Source: Tipula vernalis (Eukaryota; Arthropoda; Insecta; Diptera; Tipulidae). From it: a stretch of DNA of 64,000 nucleotides. A model generated the notes under the pieces. That model was not told the DNA's origin, made no database searches, and saw nothing but the letters and a program-made list of their open reading frames with translations. The position numbers and the translations under genes are program-made. The stretch lies in contig OY282558.1 in assembly GCA_958295665.1 (NCBI GenBank), positions 337,687,106-337,751,105 of the forward strand, in the 5' to 3' direction. Positions 1 through 10,980 of the stretch are shown one piece after another. Position 1 is the first letter of the stretch. Each line of letters starts with the position of its first letter.

Positions 1-660
1 TGTTTTAGTTGGCACTGGCAGTTCAATGTTCAAATTAATAAGTTTCTGGTATAGGTCCCAATTAGTTTTATCCTTTGTTAACCTAGGCGGACTTTCTTTA
101 TTAACTACAGTTGAGCTGATAGTCATGATAACGGGTGAATGATCAGACGAGAGTTCCTCACTGTTCTCAACACAAATGTAGTTTTCGTATATTCCTTTTG
201 TTATATAAAAGTCTATAACGTCAGGTATTTTGCTGCTATCCACCGGCCGGTGCGTTGGCTTGCTTCCCCAATAGGTATTTTTCGAGGTGAAATCACCTCC
301 AATGATGAAGTTTGGTCCTAGCGATTTTAACAAGGTAGTGTAGTCTTCCTCATTTAAGTTATGTCGTGGAAGGCAATAAATTGAAGAGACACCATATTCT
401 TTATTATTGTTTATTTGTACTTTAATAGACATAACTTGCATAGTTGCGGTTTCAATATGTCCTAGTTCATAATGCTTGATGTTATCTTTAATTATTATTA
501 TTGATCCTCCTCTAATATTTCCTGCTGGCTGGATTAAGTGGTAACAATGGTATTCTCGTATATTAACACATGAAGTTTTGGTAAAATGGGTCTCGGATAC
601 TAGGCAAATATCTTTTTTTTCTGTGTTCAGGAACATTTCTAATTCTTGAATGTGTTGCAT
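1..660 (-). pseudogene. Jockey-like LINE ORF2, endonuclease domain, runs off left edge
   Basis: Minus-strand translation is open for 220 codons from about 660 to the window edge. It reads as an apurinic/apyrimidinic-type endonuclease, which nicks target DNA for target-primed reverse transcription. Visible motifs in order: SETHF near residue 23, GGDFTSKNTYWGS near residue 121 and LSSDHSPV near residue 172, the catalytic signatures of Jockey-clade endonucleases. Odd points: the usual GGDFN has Thr for Asn; residues between PTHRPV and IPDVIDFY look deleted; and just upstream (about 665-680) the conserved WNVNG block is shifted by an apparent 4-nt duplication, so the natural start is out of frame. 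Reverse transcriptase would lie left of the window. Family assignment is firm; activity is unlikely. Confidence 0.85.
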
Positions 661-719
661 TAGTCCATTTACATACATTCCAGATGACTATTCTTAACTA
701 ATTTGTTTAATACATCATG

Positions 720-2179
720 GATGAGATTTCATCCATGACTTGGCGGTTATTTAACCGTTTATTTAAACCTTCTAAGGCTCGTGCTTGTTTAGCTAATCGC
801 ATATTTAAGGCTTCAACGCAGTATTCTTTCGAGGATGCTATCACTTGTCCTTGTTGGTTGATGTTGCACAATTTCTGAGAAGGTATTACGTTCTGGTGGT
901 TTTGGAGTAGGAGGTCTAAGTTCCACTTGCTTGATGTGTTGTTTTCGCCCGTTTGTGTTCACGCTATTTTATGAAACTTGGTGGGCTTTATTTCTTAATT
1001 GTTTTAAAGTTTTAGCTACTTCACAACCTCTGTAGTTGGCAGGATGTTGCCCTTTGCAGCTTATGCATTTTGCAGGAACATTTTTATTCTCCGTACAGTC
1101 TAATGCATAGTGTTAAACCAGCACATCTCACGCACCGTGGCTCGGCTATGGTCATAACTTTGACATTTCTTCCATTGCGGTATTAAACCGGGGGTTTTTC
1201 TTAGTGATTCAATCTTAACTCTCATGTTAAGGATAGCTTTTATACTGAAAATATCTTCAATTTTCTGTTTATTATTATAGTTAGCATGAATAATGGAAGC
1301 CCCCTTTTGATTACTTTGCTCCCCTGAGCATTTCTTTCCGTTCTATTTTAAGAATATTAACTGCATTTTCTATTAGCAGCCCTCTTTGATTTAGAAGGCC
1401 TCGAGCCATTACTTTAATTTTGCGGTCATTTTTATTTTCGTATGTGTACCATTCGTTTCCTTGTTCATTGAGCTTGTTTGCCAGTAGGCTCTATAGGTGT
1501 CAAAGTTTGACGTATTAATCTTCCATATGTTGTTGTTAAGAGACACCACGCGGTACTCTTTTTTTGTCACCGATTTTAGTATTGATTGCACCTTACCATA
1601 ATCGGTAATGCCGATAATATTGATTGGCATAGCCCGTACCAGGTTATATTACGGTGTTTTTCGTTTATTACTACTGTTTCCACTAGTTGATGGTTGCCTA
1701 TAATCATCTTCAGGCGAGGATTTGGCTTTCCTTTTTCTATTTGATTTTTTATTAGTTTTTAACGTCCAGGCTAGGGATTCCAATTTATCGATAAATTATA
1801 ATATTTACTTCGGTTTTATCGATAATTTATCGATAACTTGGAATCCCTAGTCCAGGCGTATTGTCTGATTTCTTTTCAAGTTCTTCTTCATCGGTATGGT
1901 AATCTTGTTCTTTAGTGTTGTTTATAAAAGCCAGAGGCTTCTTCGGAACCTTTGTTTGAAGAGCATTTTCTCGTTTTCTAGCTTAGCTTCATAACTGCGC
2001 CGCATAGCTGGGTAGTAAAACTCTGAATTTCGTTAAATTTCTTTATAATATCATCAATTTTTTTTTTCTTTATCTGCTTGGGAGGAGTAGCCAACTATGA
2101 GTGCTGGTGAGTTAGCAAGTTCAGGCTTCCTTCCAAACACATTTTCTTGTAACAATGAGTGGCCCACCCCAGAATCCAT
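720..2179 (-). pseudogene. Jockey-like LINE ORF1 (gag-like, zinc knuckle), degenerate
   Basis: Decayed ORF1 of the same minus-strand LINE; such proteins bind element RNA. Three landmarks are legible in the expected order. The likely start ATG near 2179 begins MDSGVGHSL. A PRE_C2HC-like block at 1409-1630 contains PINIIGITDYGKV and VKINTSNFD-like sequence (WKINTSNFDTYRAY). A knuckle near 1020-1080 reads CISCKGQHPANYRGC. Frame changes occur near 1500 and elsewhere, and a 78-bp MITE interrupts the 5' half. ORF1 ends just before the endonuclease ORF, the normal arrangement. Confidence is high for family and low for exact limits. Confidence 0.75.
1772..1849. mobile_element. 78-bp hAT-type MITE inside LINE ORF1
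   Basis: Termini TAGGGATTCCAA and TTGGAATCCCTA form an inverted repeat that continues for about 28 bp with one mismatch (TTATCGATAAATTAT). The flanks carry a perfect 8-bp duplication, gtccaggc, at 1764-1771 and 1850-1857. An 8-bp duplication with TAGGG ends is diagnostic of hAT-superfamily insertions. There is no coding capacity. The termini nearly match the left end of the hAT transposon at 57794 (TAGGGAATCCAA), so a related transposase may have moved it. Confidence 0.85.
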
Positions 2180-4952
2180 TCAACCTACCTCCGCAGATGA
2201 TCGATTTACCGAATAATTCAGCGTGCCACCTGGGGTATTATTCTCTTTATTGTTGTGCTGCATTGCTAGTTGTTTGGTCTTGTTACAACTTCCACTCCAA
2301 CCAGAATGAGTTGAAAGTGGGTCCTGGATGAGAACATTCATTTCCCAACTTCTCGGTAGTCGGTTAATTAGCAGGGAGCACCACGAGCAGGAGGAACCTC
2401 GTTTCATAAATAAAAATGGAACATTGGCCTTGAACAGTTGCAGTTTTTACAACCAGAAACATTTTATTTCTTCCGCAAGAGATACTAATGGCTCACCCTA
2501 TGGCATGCTCACTATTTCTACAAATAAAATAATCTTCCAATACAGAGTTCTCCGATGTTCAAGGGGTTTATGAATATTGCGTCGTTCATGTTTTATTTCC
2601 TGGCGGTACAACGTCGTTAGCTTCCGAAGTATCAAATATCCCAAAGATACAAATGTCCGCAACAGTCAGAAAAATACAAAATATATAATGGGTATGTCGC
2701 TCAACACATATCTACAGCATTCGACAACTAGGTCTTGTGCTCTATCGAGTCTCTCTGTCTAAATTCTTTCGAAAAAAATTTACGATGTAATAAGTAGCTA
2801 CTCTAGCAAAAGAATGATCAATCAGGGACAAGTTTGGTTTTCATCCGAGTATAAAAAAAGGATGTCATCAAGGGTCCATCATTGGTCGGTTAATGTGGAA
2901 TGTGTTTTCTAACACTTGCTTCATACAAGGTTATGGCGACAATTTTTGTATGTGATGCAATTATCCTGGTGTATGAAAATTCATGGCTCGAACGTGCGTA
3001 TCGAACAAAATGTTACTGCATACTAAAAAAAAACATGAAGTTGCAACTAAAATGACTCCCGCCTATAACGGTGTTTCTGAAGCGCTTTTCATATATATGG
3101 GTACCGGAGCGCTGGAAGATTAAGCTACCACCAAACAAGATCACTAGAAACTGGCCAACGAAACGTCCTATTCCGAATCATAAAAGCCTACCGCATAACT
3201 TCGAAATAAACCGTCGCAGTGCTGGCCGGTATGGTTTAGTAACATTTAAAAAAGTACAACCACGCAAGTTGAAAACCAACAAATAGAATTGAACTTTATA
3301 GCACGACTAGCAGATAGTGACTAAAGGAAGAGGGACCGAATCAGATAACAGGTGGACATACCTATGATTTTATAACGAATGTCAGGTACACATTGAACGT
3401 TAATCAACCTTTAACAAGTTCCGTGTGCCAATTTACATCTGGACACAGTAAGTTTAAATTTTACCTAAACCATTTACAAACTCCAGAGAGAGAGGTCACT
3501 ATCTTAACATGAACGAAGGAATTTAATTCATAATGAAATAATTTCCAAGTTCAAAAAATTAAATAATTTTCAATTTTTGTTTTTATTATTTCGTCTGGAG
3601 GTATAAGCAGAAATGGTTGGGAATTATTTATTGGGTGTTAATTCATAGGGCCTATCGAGTTATTCAGTGCTCTCACTTTAAATAACTCATCCTACCTCTA
3701 AATTAAACCGAATACATTTATAATTTTCTTCGAATTGTGCAGATATTTATAAATATTTCTAACCTACCGCAATTTATTTTCTTTTCTTTCGGTATCCGTC
3801 ATTTTCAATCAAAAAATAAAAATTAAATTAAATAAGTTTCGAGTTGAAAATAAAAAAGGGAGCTATATTTAAATAAATATTTGTTTTAATCGTAAAATAT
3901 GCAAATATAATAATTTTATTAATCTACCTAACGCAAAAGTAATTATTAATTTTTATTTATAATTAAATTTAATTTTACTTTGCGTACAATTTATACGTTG
4001 GCAGAATTATAGCACAGACACTTTATTCGATCAATAAATATTTTACAAAGAAAAAATTATTGCCGCAAGCTTGAATTTAAATTTAATATTTTCAATTTTA
4101 ATCCAATTTTTTCTACCAGGCTGACTGGAAAATTAATAGTTTTTCTTTCTAAGATAAGTATAATAATCGAATTTGAGAAAGAGGGGTTATAATATTAATT
4201 GTCAAGAAGAAAGATGCTTCAATTATTGCATTTCTGGTACTTTTGCTGTTAGAAGTAGACAAATTTAATTTGTTATAGTGTTTTCCAATAAGAACGGACA
4301 CTTTAAATAATTTAAAAACAAAGGTAATTTTTTTTTTGATGATGGTATCATTTTTGTATATCTGATTATTTTGTTTTATGAAAACCAGATAAGTCCTCTT
4401 CGAGTTAATACTTATTTACAGATAGACATCCGCAGCGTGGTCTTTCTTGTCTAGCTTTGCTTGAGTTGAGAGGGTGGAATATCTCTCTTCTCTAGCCTTG
4501 CTTGAGTTGAGACGGCTAAATATTGAATGGCAAATTGATTGCTAAAGATATACGTTAAGAAAAATCCTTTAAATGTTTAAAAAGATTGCTGCAACTATCA
4601 ATCCGATCAAAATTCATTAATAATACCATTTTATGATTTTGAATCAAATATTTGCAATTTGATTAGATTATAATGACTTTTTATGATAATTACAATTTAT
4701 GGCATCGATTTACCAACTAAAACTCATTCCATTTTCGATAATGTAATCCAATTCCAATTTATTTTTTATAACAAATGTTATATTTTCTTTTGAATTATTG
4801 CTTGTAAAAATTTGAAAAACATTTAGTTTATCTTTTGAAAAACGAAATATACGTTTTGACTCAAGGCAATTTAACTGATCAAAGCTAATTGAAAATTGAT
4901 GAGAATCGAAATAACAAAATCAATAGGTTTACGGTTATGCTCATGTATTTAT
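2180..4952. other. No recognisable gene; short tandem duplication
   Basis: 2180-2800 may be 5' leader of the LINE. An open frame at 3071-3286 (+) encodes a basic 71-residue peptide I do not recognise and do not call. Around 2850 a gagtataaaaaaagg sequence resembles a TATA box but leads to no gene I can see. At 4450-4512 two copies of TCTAGCYTTGCTTGAGTTGA lie about 41 bp apart. The rest is A+T-rich with nothing interpretable. Confidence 0.5.
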
Positions 4953-4956
4953 TTAA

Positions 4957-5144
4957 CCTTCACTTTGTGTATAACTTACTATTTATTACGTTGCCTGTGT
5001 ATAGAGTGAATCTGACCCCACAGATATCTTCATATATTTCATAGGGGAATTAAATAAAAACTACCAAATTACCAAATTTACGTGTAGGCTATCTTATAAG
5101 GCATGCGATTGGGGTCAATTTGACCCCAATACACAGAGAGAAGG
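4957..5144. mobile_element. piggyBac-type MITE with TTAA duplication
   Basis: 188-bp element flanked by TTAA at 4953-4956 and 5145-5148. Ends CCTTCACTTTGTGTAT and ATACACAGAGAGAAGG are inverted repeats (about 14 of 16 matches). A subterminal GGGGTCAATTTGACCCC palindrome lies near the right end. TTAA duplication with CCYT-type ends is the piggyBac signature. No coding sequence. Confidence 0.8.
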
Positions 5145-5754
5145 TTAAGGGCAAATAAATAAGTAAGAATGAATGCCAGTTTTATAGCACCGTTGACTGA
5201 TTTTCCAATTTTTGACATGGCTTCAATCTTTTATGGGTTCGGCAAATCCTAAAGCTATCAAACCATCTGTAATTTTTTTTTACATAGATATTTGTGAATC
5301 CCACAAAATAATTGTATTTTTAGCATTGATACTGTTTGTGTTTCTGTCTCGTTAGTCCATTTTCATATACACCTTCTTTCAGGAATGTGTTGTGAGAGAA
5401 TTGATCTAATACCCTATGTACTATAATTAATTGCCATTTGCTCACCGTACATTTATATTGTTAATTATAGATTTATGTTGTATAAATAAGTAGAGAGGTC
5501 GTAGAGTTAACGGCCAAGAGTAAACGGTGCTACAATTGTTTGAGCGAATTTAGCTCTTTTTGCAAAATTAATCGAAACTGTTGGAAATGCACAAAAGAAA
5601 TGAACTTACTTAGAATAGAAAATCCCATTTTTTAATTCAAGAAATTTAAAAAAATTTAAAAATAAATTAGTTTTTGCTCAATATAAACTAAAAATATTTG
5701 ATTTAACTATATTTATCTTAAAATAAGAATCTAAAATAATTATAGAATCAAGAA

Positions 5755-5915
5755 TTTAATATTTAAATTAAGAAATATAATAATTGATTATCATTAAAAA
5801 AATCTGACTTAATACAAGAAAGCGATTTAATCAAGTTTACAATTTAAATTAAGAAATGTAATAATTGATTATCATTAAATTAACCTTACTTAATACAAGA
5901 AAGCGACTTAATAAT
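5755..5915. repeat. Two-copy tandem repeat, about 87-bp unit
   Basis: Two diverged copies of an A+T-rich unit containing ATTTAAATTAAGAAATRTA, ATAATTGATTATCATTA and ACTTAATACAAGAAAGCGA. Copy one starts near 5755 and copy two near 5842. Confidence 0.7.
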
Positions 5916-5920
5916 TGGCA

Positions 5921-7390
5921 GTACAATATTAAACAAAATAGTGATTAAAATTAGCATGCGTTTTATATTTCTATCCAGAAAGATTTTGCTTAAATCACTA
6001 TTTTTAATATGGTTTTAAAAATATAACTTGTATTTTTTTTAGATTTTTTTTTTTAAATAATGAAGCAAAACTTAAATTCAATATAATTATTCTTAATAGT
6101 GATTAGTGATAATTATTATTAATAGTGATTTTATTTTTAAAATTAGTTATCTTAGATTTCTACCGTTAGTTAATTCTTGAAATTGAGATCTTTTTCCTTT
6201 TTGTGGTCGTTGTTGTCATCGGTCTTCTTGTGCTTGGTTGTTTTGGTTGACGGTGATTTTGTTGTGTCTGTTTTAGATTTACCACTATGCTGCTTTCTCT
6301 TGGTTGCAATAACTTTCTGCGATAAATTTCTCTGCTTATTTTGTTTTTGTTTTGGCGTTTCGTTGTTTAGTAAACATTTTTTTTTATTTTATTATTTTTG
6401 ACATTGTATTATACTGTATTATATATTTTTTTTTTTGGGTCAGATTTATTGATTTATCTGACATATTATTCGTATTAATATTGATTTTTGTTTGCTATTA
6501 TTTGTGTTTATTATTGTCTAGTTGTTATGACTTAAGTTTTTTTTATTTTTGCTGTAATTCTATTACTCTTGCGTTATTTATCGTGCTGTGTTGAAGTGGT
6601 TATCTTGATGTTCATCTTAGTTTGTCCGTTACCGTTTCTGGTTTTTCTGCCTGTTGTCATCCTTCTGATGTTGATTGTTGAATCCTACTTCTCTTGTTTA
6701 AGTGGTGTTCGGAATTTGGTACTCAATTTCACTACCTATGTTCTACATTTGTTTTCCTATTACCTAATTGTAATATTAATTAAGGTTAAAAAAAAAAAAT
6801 TTCTTTCTTATTATGTAATTATGTTTATTCGGCAAGGTTAAACATCTTGTTATATTTTCATGAATGTAATTGTTATTGGAATTTCTTTGCGTTTTTTTTT
6901 TTTTTTTTTTAAGAACTTGACACGAGGGATTACTATATAACGATATTCTGCTTATTATAAAAAAAAAAAAATTTATTTTTTTTTTTTTTTATTGTGTGTC
7001 ATAATTTGTTTTCAGTGATTATATTTTACTATAGACCCTTTTCCTTTTTTTTTTAATTAATTTTTTTTTTTTTCGTGTGTAATTTTTGGTAATTTTTAAT
7101 TTTGTTACTCAATATTTTGAAAAGAAAATGTTTGTTTACGTTAATTTTTGTTGTTGTGCTTTTTGTTTTTGCATATGTTAATTTACTTTGATTTATTTTT
7201 AGCGAGAAGAAAAAAAAAATTTTGCGTTATGACTAAGTTAGTATCTTGGTGTTTTTGGTGTAAGTTGTTCTTTTTTTGGTGTTATGGTCCAACTAATGAA
7301 AAACTTACTTGTAATTTTGACGACGTGGTTTACCTTAAGTTAAACTAAGGTTTCGCGAACGCGGTTGTGTTAAAATAATGATTTTGGTGG
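5921..7390. other. T-rich low-complexity stretch downstream of env
   Basis: Strongly T-rich on the plus strand, with homopolymer T or A runs around 6890-7080. Several small open frames here translate to Phe/Leu/Tyr-rich peptides; these reflect base composition. As the minus-strand downstream flank of the env ORF, it is where a 3' LTR would be expected, but I cannot find a matching LTR pair. Confidence 0.5.
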
Positions 7391-8821
7391 TTATACAATG
7401 TTGAATCTTGTTCCCTTCTTCGTGCTGTTTACTCGTTTAAAATTTTCGCTTGATTTTCTTGGCTCTTTTTGTATTTCTATTTCTGGTTCCTGAGTCGGTT
7501 CGTCAGTTATTTGTATAGATGTGAGTTTAATTATTTCATTTGTTTTGTTGTTTCGTTTTGTTGTACATATTCTGTCCTTTAGCTTTTTAAATAACCATAT
7601 GATCGATATAAAAATTACAATTGTGATTGGAATTGTTGACCACCAGCCTACTGTTTTCCAGGTGGTGTTGCTTCGTGAGTGAATGAATCTGTGTTCGTTA
7701 TCTGCTAATTTCTGTAATTCCGTAATCTTGTTGTGTTCTCGTGCTATATCCTCGTTGTGTTGTGAAAATTGCATGATTTTAGTTTTAGGGTTTCTTGCTT
7801 GTTCTTCTGGTTTATCATCTAAAAATTTGATGTTACTTGTTAATGGGAATACTGTTTCTTCAGGCGGTTGGTGCAGTTCTAGTGTTTGTATTTTTGATCC
7901 GGATGCTGGTGTAAGGTGGTCTTTTGCTATTAATTCACAGTTCGCATTAAAAGATATTATCGCTGAATTGTTTAATACTATATTGTAGCTAGATCTTTTG
8001 CTTTTTATTATCATTTTTATTGGCGAGGCGATTAAAAATAGCCATGAATTTTGATCAATTAATTTCGTAATACTGTTTCTTTTTGTCATATGTTTCATTA
8101 TGCAATTTTGTCCTTCACCAAAAGGGTTATGGAGTAATGTGAGAAGACAATCATTTTCATTGTTTGTTATTATGGGATTTTGGTGCTTGCATATATAGTT
8201 ACGGTAGTTCAAATCTAGTAGAATATCTTTGCATTTTAAGAGGTCTGCCTCTTTTAGTTCAATGAATTTGGTTTTAATTGGGTTCGATGCTATCAAATCG
8301 GCTTCTACTTCATACACTGCCCATTTATTGTTTACTTCTATAGGGGTTATGAATGCTTTGAATAATTCGTAATTTTCTTTCTCTGGTAAAGGGATCTCGA
8401 TTTTTATGATGATTGTGCCATTTACTTCTAAATGATCTATTTCTGCTACTTGGTTTAGATGTGACGGGGTCAAAAATTCTTTGTTGATTTCTAGGGACTG
8501 ATTCTGGATCATTTTCTGGATTGTATCTGATACTTCTTTGGTTGATAATATCATGGGATGTAGTTTGTTTGTCCTTGCGGAGTTTAAGATTCCTATTACT
8601 CTATTTTGTTGTTTGGTTGCGATGGTACATTTTAGAATCAGCAAGTTTGCAATTTCTAAGAACCTTTCATTGATGAACAGTATATAATTTGTCCTGTTTT
8701 GTTGGTTTAGGGCTTGTTTTGATTCTTCATTTATGCTTTTTATTACTTCGTTTATTTCTTTTACTTCTGTTGACAGGGATTGGATAGGTTTTGCGATACC
8801 TAGTGCGCTTCGTAGTTGCAC
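7391..8821 (-). CDS. env: Errantivirus-type envelope (env) ORF, N-terminally incomplete
   Basis: A 476-codon uninterrupted minus-strand frame resembling envelope proteins of insect errantiviruses (gypsy/17.6/tom group, related to baculovirus F proteins), which mediate membrane fusion. The first ~120 residues are helical and heptad-like; a Cys-containing ectodomain follows. A membrane anchor at about residues 391-412 has the core TIPITIVIFISIIWLF, then a basic, charged cytoplasmic tail of about 65 residues. The frame starts with GTG and has no ATG, signal peptide or recognisable furin site with fusion peptide, so the surface part is missing or was supplied by an upstream exon. No gag or pol is adjacent. 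Its openness stands out among decayed neighbours: recent insertion or retained function cannot be separated by sequence alone. Confidence 0.7.
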   Translation of the reverse strand: MQLRSALGIAKPIQSLSTEVKEINEVIKSINEESKQALNQQNRTNYILFINERFLEIANLLILKCTIATKQQNRVIGILNSARTNKLHPMILSTKEVSDTIQKMIQNQSLEINKEFLTPSHLNQVAEIDHLEVNGTIIIKIEIPLPEKENYELFKAFITPIEVNNKWAVYEVEADLIASNPIKTKFIELKEADLLKCKDILLDLNYRNYICKHQNPIITNNENDCLLTLLHNPFGEGQNCIMKHMTKRNSITKLIDQNSWLFLIASPIKMIIKSKRSSYNIVLNNSAIISFNANCELIAKDHLTPASGSKIQTLELHQPPEETVFPLTSNIKFLDDKPEEQARNPKTKIMQFSQHNEDIAREHNKITELQKLADNEHRFIHSRSNTTWKTVGWWSTIPITIVIFISIIWLFKKLKDRICTTKRNNKTNEIIKLTSIQITDEPTQEPEIEIQKEPRKSSENFKRVNSTKKGTRFNIV

Positions 8822-8863
8822 GAACTTCGATGCCCAAGTGTTAGTGTTTATTTGTTAGTTGAT

Positions 8864-8936
8864 ACTTACCATATAGTCTGCTTCTCTACCAGTTCTGCTT
8901 CTGCGACCTCTCGAAATTGACTGGTTTTTTTATAAA
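8864..8936 (-). promoter_or_regulatory. Possible TATA box and splice donor upstream of env
   Basis: Reading the minus strand toward env, a TTTATAAAAAAAC sequence near 8929-8937 could be a TATA element. About 60 nt downstream, ATG|GTAAGT (8864-8872) matches the splice-donor consensus. A sense path from this leader into the env frame meets a TAA at about 8853 unless spliced. Errantivirus env is normally made from a spliced RNA, so the arrangement is suggestive only; I found no good acceptor nearby. Confidence 0.25.
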
Positions 8937-10071
8937 CGGAAAGATTTAAGACTGTTACAATTTTATACTTTATTCGTTAAAAGGTTGATGCTAAATTCAT
9001 TTTACAATAATTATGTTTATGCTTATATACTAAAACTCTTAAGCTAATTACACTAACAATTTTCGTTTTGATTTATAAAAAAAAAAGTTCGTTACTCTTT
9101 CATTTTACAAAAAAAAAATGCTTAAACTAATAAAAAATATTTATTGTCATTATTATTGCGGACAACGCATTTCTTTGCTTTATAATTTTTTATTTAGGTG
9201 CATTGACCTGTATGATAATGTGTTCTTAATGTAAAGTTTTATTTTATATTTTATTTCTTTAGTTCTAATGTTTTAAATTTAGATGTCTCGCAATAATTTT
9301 TGGTTTGGGTCTTTGATAATTATATATTTAAAAGTTTCATATTATAGTATGGTTTGAGTATTTAATCTAATTACTAAAGTTGATTCTAGAGTTAATTTTG
9401 ACAATTTGAAATTTGTTTAGTTTTATTACAACAGCTTAGTTAAATTAAAAGAAAACATAATAAAATATAAAAACATATTTTAATAAACGAGAAGGGCCTA
9501 GTAAATTCTAGCAAAGCTTTCTTAACTAATAACATATTTTACATACAGTTGCTAATATTTAGCAAGCTCTATTTGAAATTATTTATTAATTTAGCAATAT
9601 TTCTAAATTACAGCGACCATTTTTTGCAATAAACACACACGCGCTTAATTCTATAACGTATTGCTTTTAGTAAGCAAGCCTTGCTAAACTTACGCATGCG
9701 CATCAATATTTTAAAACGGTTTTAAAACCGAAAATATTTTTGATTTCAGTCCTTCTTGTTCTGTTATCTGTTGACTTGAGAACGTCATAAGTGCTACTTT
9801 GATTTTTGTGTTTTAATACATTTTTTAAAGTTTCTTAATGTGGAAAAAGTGAGAATACATTTATGTAAGTATTAATCGTGTAATAAATTGTGTGTCTAAA
9901 ATCTCTTTAGAATTCTCGGCGTTTTTGTTTTTTTATCCAACCGGATTATTTTTAATGTAAATTTGCAACATCAATTATGTTGTAGAAAAACGCCGTATGC
10001 ATCACCATCTTTGTGTCCTTTTTTTTGTTGAGTAGTGCGTAATTTTTTTGTGCGTATAAGTGGAAATAGTG
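8937..10071. other. No recognisable feature
   Basis: A+T-rich sequence with short A or T runs. I see no open frame, inverted repeat or family signature that I would defend. Confidence 0.5.
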
Positions 10072-10281
10072 GGTGTTTCCGAAATGCGATTTTAAATGCA
10101 CATTTTGTAAAATACGCATTTTTGTGATAAATTACGTTTCATTAAAATCATAAAAATATTTAAATTCGGACCACTCAAACAATACGTATTAAAAATGCAC
10201 GCAAGAACTACCTACATACATCGCATGCAGCTTTTCAAATGTCACTTCGCTAAATGTGCATTTTGCATTTCGGACGCATCC
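10072..10281. mobile_element. 210-bp MITE with CCGAAATGC-type ends
   Basis: Left end GGTGTTTCCGAAATGC and right end GCATTTCGGACGCATCC are inverted repeats (about 14 of 17). Both halves continue with TGCACATT-like sequence. An AGTG on each side (10068-10071 and 10282-10285) may be a 4-bp target duplication. No coding sequence; superfamily not assigned. Confidence 0.6.
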
Positions 10282-10524
10282 AGTGTCTATTTAATTTAAA
10301 GTTTTATTTGTTAAAATTGTAATGATTCAAATATAAATATTTAATTATTTCAATACGTAGTTTAAAGTGTGATGTTTTATATTTGATTAATTTGGAACCA
10401 GCTTTTTCATTTTGAATAACAGAAATTTGTACTTAAAAATTGCAAAAATTTGGTAATAAACTAGTAACACTAAAACATAACTATTTTTAATATATTAACA
10501 TTTAGCCTGTATTAAAACACTGAA

Positions 10525-10980
10525 AAACACTGCAAAAGGGCGCCTCAAAGAATTCAAAGATTCATCAAATCCGTTAAAGGCAAACGAGATAATTAATAGG
10601 TGACCTCTTTTGAAATCAGCGAATGGCAGTAGATTAGTAAGTCATTTAAAACTAAAACGAAATTTATTTATTGCGATTATTACAATTATTATATATTTTC
10701 AGATCGATATTGATTTCCAAATTTTGTATCTGGGCTCAAATTTTTCGCTATTTAAAAAATGGGAAAATTTTAGTAAAAAAGCTCCTCTTACTCATACCTA
10801 AAAAAATTAAAAATAAGGGAGTGTTTGAAGAGCTGAAGTCTCTCCCTTTCAGTCTCCGTGGGACACCGTTGAAACCAAATGGAACAACACTGCAAAAGGG
10901 CACCTTAAATAATTTAAAGATTCATCAAAAAATACATTAAAAGCAAACGAGATGATTAACAGCTGACATCTTTTGAAATT
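10525..10980 (+). repeat. Spaced direct duplication at 5' end of pogo-like pseudogene
   Basis: 10525-10616 and 10885-10980 share a diverged ~92-bp segment (AACACTGCAAAAGGGC, AAAGATTCATCAAA, GCAAACGAGATRATTAA, TCTTTTGAAAT), about 360 bp apart. The downstream copy leads directly into transposase sequence. It is either a partial duplication of the transposase 5' region or a repeat at the element end. Confidence 0.6.

Noticed and set aside
3071..3286. Basic 71-codon frame as a gene
   Set aside because: No homology recognised, no splice or promoter support; length is possible by chance.
6177..7348. Several 66-90-codon plus-strand frames
   Set aside because: Phe/Leu/Tyr-rich translations of a T-rich tract, overlapping one another; no motif or start context.
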